Below, one piece after another: positions 59,230 through 64,000 of a stretch of DNA of 64,000 bases. The stretch is from Pararheinheimera marina (GTDB taxonomy: Bacteria; Pseudomonadota; Gammaproteobacteria; Enterobacterales; Alteromonadaceae), in the NCBI RefSeq assembly GCF_042654345.1, contig NZ_JBHSGB010000017.1:310001-374000 (forward strand), given 5' to 3'. The notes under the pieces were generated by a model that saw nothing but the letters and a program-made list of their open reading frames with translations, was not told where the DNA came from and did no database searches. The translations under genes were made by a program, and so were the position numbers. Position 1 is the first letter of the stretch; every line of letters starts with the position of its first letter.

Positions 59230-60216
59230 ATGAACAGCATTTATATTTACGGCACCGGCAGCGGCGCGCGCAATTACTATGACAATTACTGCCAGCAGTA
59301 CCAGGTGCTTGGATTTATCGACAGCAATGCAAACGAGAACAGCAAGCCACTTTACGATTTACCCGTGCTACCGCCGGCCGCACTGACCGCACTGGATTTC
59401 GATGTTGTAGTGCTGGCCAATGAATACGCGGCGACCTTTCACACTTTAAGGACACTGGATATTCCTCTAGAGAAAATCAAGTTTGTTTACTACAAGTGTC
59501 TGCTGGACGTGATCCACGCCGAGTCAGAACGCCACTTCCGCCAGTATGATAATCCTGAACTTCCGCTCGTCGCTCATACTTCCATGGCGATGTCGTATCA
59601 GGGCGCAGCCGGGCTGGAAGCGATGTACCAAAGTGAATACGACTATGTTCGCTTTAAACTTCTGGAGCTTTTGGCAGAACAAGTCCGTCAGCAAAATATC
59701 AGTGGTAATCTGGCCGAAGTGGGTGTGTTCCGCGGCAGTTTCGCCAGAGTCATTAATGCGTTGTTTCCAGACAGAACTTTGTATCTGTTTGATACGTTTA
59801 GCGGTTTTAATCCAACCGAACGGGAGGCCGATATTGAACAGGGTTACGCTGATGCAGCATTTTTTGTGCGCAGCAACAACTTCCTCGATACCAGTGTGGA
59901 ACTGGTCATGCAACGGATGCCACATCCTGAGCAATGTATACCGAAAGTGGGCTTTTTTCCTGAGTCACTGCACGGACTGGAAGATAAGTTTGCGTTAGTG
60001 TCGATTGATGTCGACCTCTACACGCCCATGTACAACGCCATCGAGTACTTTTATCCCCGTCTGGCCGCCGGCGGTTATCTGCTGCTGCATGATTACAACC
60101 ATGCTGAATTCCGGGGAGTGAAACAAGCTGTGGCCGATTACGAGACCAAACACGGCAGACTGGCTAAGGTACCGGTGCCAGACCAGGGCGGTACTATCGT
60201 CATTACCAGGTTGTGA
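59230..60216 (+). CDS. two-domain TylF/MycF-type O-methyltransferase
   Basis: A 328-residue protein. Residues 1-95 form a small Rossmann-like domain (IYGTGSGARNYYDNY..YQVLGFIDSN; VVVLANEYAATFHTL) like the PglD/CoA-binding or sugar-sensing domains fused to carbohydrate enzymes. Residues 120-328 form the class I methyltransferase of the TylF/macrocin O-methyltransferase family: GNLAEVGVFRGSFARVIN (SAM motif), LYLFDTFSGFNP, LVSIDVDLYTPMYNAIEYFYPRLAAGGYLLLHDYNHAEFRGVKQAV with the metal-binding Asp pair. It is the last gene of the cassette and may add the O-methyl group of a methyl phosphoramidate, or methylate a sugar hydroxyl. Confidence 0.8.
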   Translation: MNSIYIYGTGSGARNYYDNYCQQYQVLGFIDSNANENSKPLYDLPVLPPAALTALDFDVVVLANEYAATFHTLRTLDIPLEKIKFVYYKCLLDVIHAESERHFRQYDNPELPLVAHTSMAMSYQGAAGLEAMYQSEYDYVRFKLLELLAEQVRQQNISGNLAEVGVFRGSFARVINALFPDRTLYLFDTFSGFNPTEREADIEQGYADAAFFVRSNNFLDTSVELVMQRMPHPEQCIPKVGFFPESLHGLEDKFALVSIDVDLYTPMYNAIEYFYPRLAAGGYLLLHDYNHAEFRGVKQAVADYETKHGRLAKVPVPDQGGTIVITRL

Positions 60217-60237
60217 TGAGAGAACATCCCTAAAAGC

Positions 60238-60263
60238 ATGCCAGCGGTCCAGCCCGCTGGCAT
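60238..60263. terminator. bidirectional hairpin between convergent operons
   Basis: Perfect 10-bp stem (ATGCCAGCGG / CCGCTGGCAT) with a 6-base loop. On the minus strand it is followed by GCTTTTAGG, on the plus strand by ACACTTTTG. A wider pair of arms (60223-60230 with 60293-60300) encloses it. It lies 22 bases after the plus-strand methyltransferase stop and 59 bases after the minus-strand gene stop, so it can serve both. Confidence 0.65.
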
Positions 60264-60321
60264 ACACTTTTGCAAGGCTGCAGCTCGGCAGCGGGATGTT
60301 GGCCACCAGATCTGAACGCAG

Positions 60322-61374
60322 TCAGATCTGCAAAAAGAACACGCCGTAACTGCCACGGCCACATTCGCTGTAATACACCTGATACTCAGGCACCCATTGT
60401 TTGATCAGCGCAATGGCTTCAGTATGGGGGTAGTCCAGCAAGATCAGCTTCGGTTTGTGCCGGCAAATGGTCTCTTTCGCACCTTTCACCACTTCGGTCG
60501 CAATGCCAATCCGGCCACTTTCCAGCAAAGTCGGCACAAAACCGGACTCGCGTACGTAGTCATCCACCGCATAAGTGAATATAGCCAGATCAATCTCTCC
60601 GGCTTGCAACGCAGTATGGCCATCCAGCGCCAGCACATTGCCACCACCGGTGTGACCTTCACTGGCAAAGGCCACCATACCGGTGCTGGACCAGGCGCCG
60701 GCACACACTGGTCGCACCTGCTGATGCATACCCCAGCTCACCAGATTGATACACAGTTCAGCATAAGTAAATGGGTTGGCTTCCAGACAATGGGCCTGAA
60801 ACTGACCGCCGCTGGTCAACGCAAAAGCCTGAAACGGTTTACCCAGATAAGGGCCAATACACAAGATCTGTTCGCCAGCGACGGCATGCACCTTCGGATG
60901 GGTATATTGTCCGCCAGCTTCGGCTGAAAAACCGTCCAGATAACAGTGGTGGCGCAGCAAATAAAGTTGTTGTGTTAATACCCGTCTTGACACCTCATCC
61001 GACAACCACGCCAAGTTTTGCTGCTCGCGCGGGTCTGATGCAGGCCGGTACAACCTGAGCCGCTCACGGTATGCGGCAAAAATATCCAGCAACATCAGCT
61101 CCGCCGGGCCGATCAGCAGCAATGCATCATAGCGGGTTTCTGCCGCCAGTAATTCAGCACAGTCGGGAGGGATAGCCCAACCGACAACACTGTCGGCACC
61201 GAATATGGCGATAATCTCGGCGCCCGCAGCAGTCAGTTGCTGCACTGCTCGTGCGGATGCGGCTGTTTCACCCGCCACAATCAGTCTGAGTCCCTGACAC
61301 TGCGGGTCACTGAGCGCAGCGATGGGCGCCACCGGCAAGTCGGCCAGTTGCTGTGAAAATAACTGCTGTTCCAT
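60322..61374 (-). CDS. FkbM-like methyltransferase-family protein, copy 1
   Basis: A 350-residue protein with a C-terminal part of FkbM methyltransferase character: FQAHCLEANPFTYAELCINLVSWG (SAM-binding acidic residue), VRPVCAGAWSSTGMVAFASEG, and LLESGRIGIATEVVKGAKETICRHKPKLILLDYPH, which aligns with the FkbM segment IDVEGAE..VL.GA but has lost most of its acidic residues. Residues 1-130 look like a Rossmann domain (LRLIVAGETAASARAVQQLTAAGAEIIAIFG). The neighbour at 61396-62161 shares the end PKLIL.D.P....L.KQWVP.Y.VYY.E.GR. Activity is uncertain. Confidence 0.68.
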   Translation of the reverse strand: MEQQLFSQQLADLPVAPIAALSDPQCQGLRLIVAGETAASARAVQQLTAAGAEIIAIFGADSVVGWAIPPDCAELLAAETRYDALLLIGPAELMLLDIFAAYRERLRLYRPASDPREQQNLAWLSDEVSRRVLTQQLYLLRHHCYLDGFSAEAGGQYTHPKVHAVAGEQILCIGPYLGKPFQAFALTSGGQFQAHCLEANPFTYAELCINLVSWGMHQQVRPVCAGAWSSTGMVAFASEGHTGGGNVLALDGHTALQAGEIDLAIFTYAVDDYVRESGFVPTLLESGRIGIATEVVKGAKETICRHKPKLILLDYPHTEAIALIKQWVPEYQVYYSECGRGSYGVFFLQI

Positions 61375-61395
61375 AAGTACCTTCAGGCTGAATTG

Positions 61396-62161
61396 TCAGA
61401 GCGTTAACAGAAAAGCAGCCGCATTTTTCCGGCCCGCTTCTGTGTAGTAGACCTTGTATTGCGGCACCCATTGCTTGACCAGAGCAAGCCAGTCATTCCA
61501 CGGCGAATCCACCAGAATTAGCTTCGGTTTCAGTGATTTAATAGTTTGCTCAGCGCCAGCAATGATATGCGAGGCAAATCCCGGGCGCCCACATTCAATC
61601 AATGTTGGGGTAAAGTGCTGTTTTGCCAGATAATCATCCAGCCGGTATGCCTGATGGGCGTTAGTCACCACCGTCCCTTTGCATTCGCTGACAGCTTTGG
61701 TGTCGGCGAAGTACAAAGTGCCACTGCTGCCTTCATGACTGGTGGTGTACAGACCTGTGCCGGACCAGATCCCTGCGCAAACCGGCGTCACGCAGTCCGC
61801 AAGCTGCCAATGCGCCAGATTACGGCATAAATTGGCATATTGATGAATTCGTTCCTCAAACACATGGACACGACAGCCGCCCCCCCCCNNNNNNNNNNNN
61901 NNNNNNNNNNNNNNNNNNNNNNNNNNNNNNNNNNNNNNNNNNNNNNNNNNNNNNNNNNNNNNNNNNNNNNNNNNNNNNNNNNNNNNNNNNNNNNNNNNNN
62001 NNNNNNNAAATACTGAGTTGACCTTCAACAACCGAAAAATACTGGACATAACTTTGCTGCTTTAACAGCTGACAATGCAGGTCATAACGATGACCGGATG
62101 CCATATCGGCCAGTAAAGCCCGGTTTTCTGCTTGTTTGTTGCCACAGACGGTATCTAACAT
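61396..62161 (-). CDS. FkbM-like protein, copy 2, interrupted by an assembly gap
   Basis: Paralogue of the protein at 60322-61374. The 5' part starts at ATG 62161 with an AGGAG site (MLDTVCGNKQAENRALL). The 3' part after the gap reads CRVHVFEERIHQYANLCRNLAHW, then VTPVCAGIWSGTGLY and TPTLIECGRPGFASHIIAGAEQTIKSLKPKLILVD. The two parts lie in different frames across the N run, but the number of Ns may be an estimate, so I treat it as one intact gene with unknown missing sequence. Whether it is frameshifted cannot be told. Confidence 0.6.
61880..62007. other. poly-C tract followed by an assembly gap
   Basis: Nine or more Cs (61880-61888) run directly into 119 Ns (61889-62007). In the coding (minus) direction of the gene this is a G-tract. 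It could be a real homopolymer that stopped the assembly or a low-quality contig end. Confidence 0.9.
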
Positions 62162-62199
62162 CCGCAAATCTCCTCATCCAGACTAGGCTAAAACTCAGG

Positions 62200-62565
62200 C
62201 TACAACCCTACCGGGCTGAAATCGATATTCGGATAACACTGCGCCATCTGCTTTAAATAATCTTGCAGCTCCTGGCCGAAGGTCTCCCCTCTGCCGACAA
62301 TTGCTTTATTTTTCCCGGTAAACCCGACGGCGTCTGTGTGAGTCAGTGCAAGTGCCAGCTCACCGCACAAGGCAAGAACCTGAGAGAAAGTCTCGCCTGG
62401 ATTGGCTAACAAATGTTCGTACTTCACCACATGAACATCAAGCTGATGGGATTTTATCGCACTGCTCCAGCCAGCCCAAAAGTGGATATACCATGGCGCC
62501 GCATGCATCATAGCGAAACGCATTTTATCTTCCCGGCTAAAACTCAGCCAGGTCCGTTCATCCAT
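62200..62565 (-). pseudogene. C-terminal sulfotransferase fragment
   Basis: About 121 codons from ATG 62565, 8 bases after the preceding methyltransferase stop. The residues VHVVKYEHLLANPGETFSQVLALCGELAL and the following NKAIVGRGETFGQELQDYL resemble the C-terminal half of sulfotransferases, including the (K)YE(D/H)LLANP segment. The N-terminal half with the PAPS-binding loop is missing; upstream in this frame lies the 3' end of the CmcI-like gene read out of frame. It is probably a remnant left by gene replacement, though a short independent protein cannot be excluded. Confidence 0.55.
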
Positions 62566-62572
62566 CCGTATA

Positions 62573-63337
62573 TCAACAACGTTTGAGCCAGGCCCCCGGC
62601 CAGTGGGTAACATTCTGCTCCAAATTGCTTTCGTTGAATGACCAATGGGGTTGCTCAATAACAAACTCCGGATGTGCATCTGCAAAATCGCGGGCTGCGC
62701 ACGTCGGATTATCAGTGAGCCAGCTCTGATGACCACGAGGAACATCGGCAAGATCATGCATGATGCCATCTGTTGCTACGATATATGAACCCGCAGTCAC
62801 CAGAGGTGCGTATGCACGTAACTCATTCAAAACGTGAGCATAGCTATGGTTTGAATCCAGAATAACCAATACGTTGTCGGTCGGTTTTACTAATGAAGCC
62901 GCCTTTGCTACAACCTCGGAATCAGTTGAACTGCCTTCAATTAAAGTGATCCTTGAAAACAATTCATGCGCCTCTATTGCGGCTCGGTTGTGTGGGCGAA
63001 TTTCAATATCAATACCGATCACATGGCCGTGATTCATTGCCTGCATCAGGCTGGCATAAAACACCAGTGAGCCACCATGCGCCACACCAGTTTCAATAAT
63101 CACATCGGGTTTCAGCCGGTAAATCACTTCTTGGATCCGCAACATATCCTCTGGCAACTGAATCACCGGCCGGCCAAACCAGCTGAAGGTATACTGATAT
63201 TTCTCAGCCCAGCCCACCCGGACCCACTGACGGGAAAGGATTTCAAAAGCCTGTTTTGAATAAAGTGGCCACACCTGCTCAGACTCTTCCTGCAGGACAG
63301 TCAGCAAAGCTGTATCCGTATCAATCGTAATTTTCAC
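62573..63337 (-). CDS. CmcI-like (cephalosporin hydroxylase family) methyltransferase (GTG start)
   Basis: A 254-residue member of the CmcI/rhamnosyl O-methyltransferase family: FGRPVIQLPEDMLRIQEVIYRLKPDVIIETGVAHGGSLVFYASLM (SAM motif), VIGIDIEIRPHNRAAIEAH, LIEGSSTDSEVV and VLVILDSNHSYAHVLNELRAYAPLVTAGSYIVATDG, ending NVTHWPGAWLKRC as the family does. GTG 63337 has a GGAG site 6 bases upstream and overlaps the previous stop (GTGA); the ATG 12 bases earlier lacks such a site. It probably methylates a sugar hydroxyl in a surface glycan. Confidence 0.83.
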   Translation of the reverse strand: MKITIDTDTALLTVLQEESEQVWPLYSKQAFEILSRQWVRVGWAEKYQYTFSWFGRPVIQLPEDMLRIQEVIYRLKPDVIIETGVAHGGSLVFYASLMQAMNHGHVIGIDIEIRPHNRAAIEAHELFSRITLIEGSSTDSEVVAKAASLVKPTDNVLVILDSNHSYAHVLNELRAYAPLVTAGSYIVATDGIMHDLADVPRGHQSWLTDNPTCAARDFADAHPEFVIEQPHWSFNESNLEQNVTHWPGAWLKRC

Positions 63338-64000
63338 TGTACACTCCATTCATATAAAGAAACTTTAGATTCACACGCTGCCAGCAGTGTCTCAACTTCA
63401 TGCCGGTAATTCGGGTTCATCAGAATAATACTGGCGATGCCATGCTCAGCTATTTGCGCAGGAGCGATAATCGGATGAGCACTACCGGGTACAAAATGAC
63501 CTTGTTTGTTCGGATTGATATCAATTAAAGCATCAATAAGCCGGGCGTCAGCATCCAGCAAAGAAGCCAGCGTAACCCCTTTGGCGCCAGCCCCCCACAG
63601 CGCAACACGACCTTTTTTTTGACAGCTTGTCAGTAGCTCAGTAATCTGACGCAAAAACACAGCTTCATCCTTTCGATACTTTGCAGCCAGTGCAGGCGTG
63701 ATATTCTCCGGCACAGCTTCTGCGCCATCTGTTTCAGCAACAGTGGCCTCCAGCCACAAATACTGGCTGTTGAATATGTGATTTACGGCGTGGACGCTGA
63801 AGCCGGCTTCGCTGAAAACCCGGCTCAGCGAATGGCGACTGAACAGAGAACAATGTTCATAAAAAAAATCCCACACCACTTTGTTGCTGAGGATCCAGTC
63901 AACACAGGGTGTCTCAAAAAACAACTTGGCGGCAGGCTTACCGGCGATAGCCGCTTTAATGCTCTGCAACAGGGCCAGCGGGGCCGGTACATGCTCAATA
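63334..64000 (-). CDS. sugar C-methyltransferase, C-terminal part (runs off the right edge)
   Basis: The frame is open from the right edge (IEHVPAPLALLQSIKAAIAGKP) to a stop at 63334, so the 5' part with the SAM site is outside the window. Visible is the region after the methyltransferase core (FETPCVDWILSNKVVWDFFYEHCSLFS, FSEAGFSVHAVNHIF) and the C-methyltransferase C-terminal domain (VALWGAGAKGVTLASLLDADARLIDALIDINPNKQGHFVPGSAHPIIAP). This is the layout of TylC3/NovU-type and related C-methyltransferases. Confidence 0.8.
   Translation of the reverse strand, partial: IEHVPAPLALLQSIKAAIAGKPAAKLFFETPCVDWILSNKVVWDFFYEHCSLFSRHSLSRVFSEAGFSVHAVNHIFNSQYLWLEATVAETDGAEAVPENITPALAAKYRKDEAVFLRQITELLTSCQKKGRVALWGAGAKGVTLASLLDADARLIDALIDINPNKQGHFVPGSAHPIIAPAQIAEHGIASIILMNPNYRHEVETLLAACESKVSLYEWSVQ

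Noticed and set aside
61396..62161. Frameshifted pseudogene call for FkbM-like copy 2
   Set aside because: The frame change falls on the N run, whose length need not be real, so a frameshift cannot be claimed.

Overview
The window reads as a chromosomal segment of a motile, polarly flagellated gammaproteobacterium. The order fliE..fliR-flhBAFG-fliA-cheYZAB-motCD-parA-cheW, the FlrABC-type sigma-54 regulators and FlhF/FlhG are those of Shewanella, Rheinheimera, Vibrio and Pseudomonas-like bacteria. The genus is inference: Rheinheimera, Alishewanella or a close relative would fit. I saw no rRNA, tRNA, CRISPR array, insertion sequence or phage gene. No gene-free stretch exceeds 300 bases. There is one assembly gap (N at 61889-62007).

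Layout. (1) 1-11.4 kb, minus strand: a surface-polysaccharide block. It holds a Wzx-type flippase (running off the left edge), the dTDP-3-acetamido-3,6-dideoxyhexose genes (fdtB, fdtC, fdtA, rmlA, rmlB), a GT2 glycosyltransferase, a Wzz chain-length regulator, a 932-residue SLBB polysaccharide export protein and wecB. rmlC and rmlD are absent, so the product is a Fuc3NAc- or Qui3NAc-type sugar rather than rhamnose. (2) 11.5-43.1 kb, minus strand: a nearly unbroken flagellar and chemotaxis block. From upstream to downstream it carries flrA, flrBC, fliEFGHIJK, fliLMNOPQR, flhBAFG, fliA, cheYZAB, motCD, a ParA, two CheW proteins and a DUF2802 protein. Many genes overlap by 1-8 bases. I find GG-N10-GC sigma-54 promoters before flrB, fliE and flhA, and a sigma-70-like promoter before flrA. 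fliD, fliS, flaG, cheR and the flg genes are not here. (3) 43.2-44.0 kb: one short, divergent flagellin with a strong terminator.

(4) 44.2-60.2 kb, plus strand: a long cassette reading away from the flagellin, with its own candidate sigma-54 promoter. It encodes the whole CMP-pseudaminic acid pathway (PseB, C, H, G, I, F) and a Maf/DUF115 flagellin glycosyltransferase. Next comes an acyl-activation set (acyl carrier protein, AMP-ligase, short-chain reductase), a protein of unknown function and a formyltransferase-like protein. Then follow four consecutive genes that match, as a set, the Campylobacter jejuni phosphoramidate pathway Cj1415-Cj1418: CDP-amidate kinase, L-glutamine kinase, gamma-glutamyl-CDP-amidate hydrolase and phosphoglutamine cytidylyltransferase. 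A TylF-type O-methyltransferase follows. This is the most interesting part of the window: it suggests that a glycan, plausibly the flagellin nonulosonate glycan, carries a phosphoramidate (perhaps O-methyl phosphoramidate) group.

(5) 60.3-64.0 kb, minus strand, convergent with (4): a methyltransferase-rich tail. It has two tandem FkbM-like paralogues (the second broken by the assembly gap), a C-terminal sulfotransferase fragment, a CmcI-like methyltransferase and the C-terminal part of a sugar C-methyltransferase that runs off the right edge.

Working together: FlrA and FlrBC would switch on the basal body and export genes with sigma-54, FliA the late genes, and the cassette at 44-60 kb would make and decorate the sugar attached to flagellin before export. 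The left block builds a separate surface polysaccharide.
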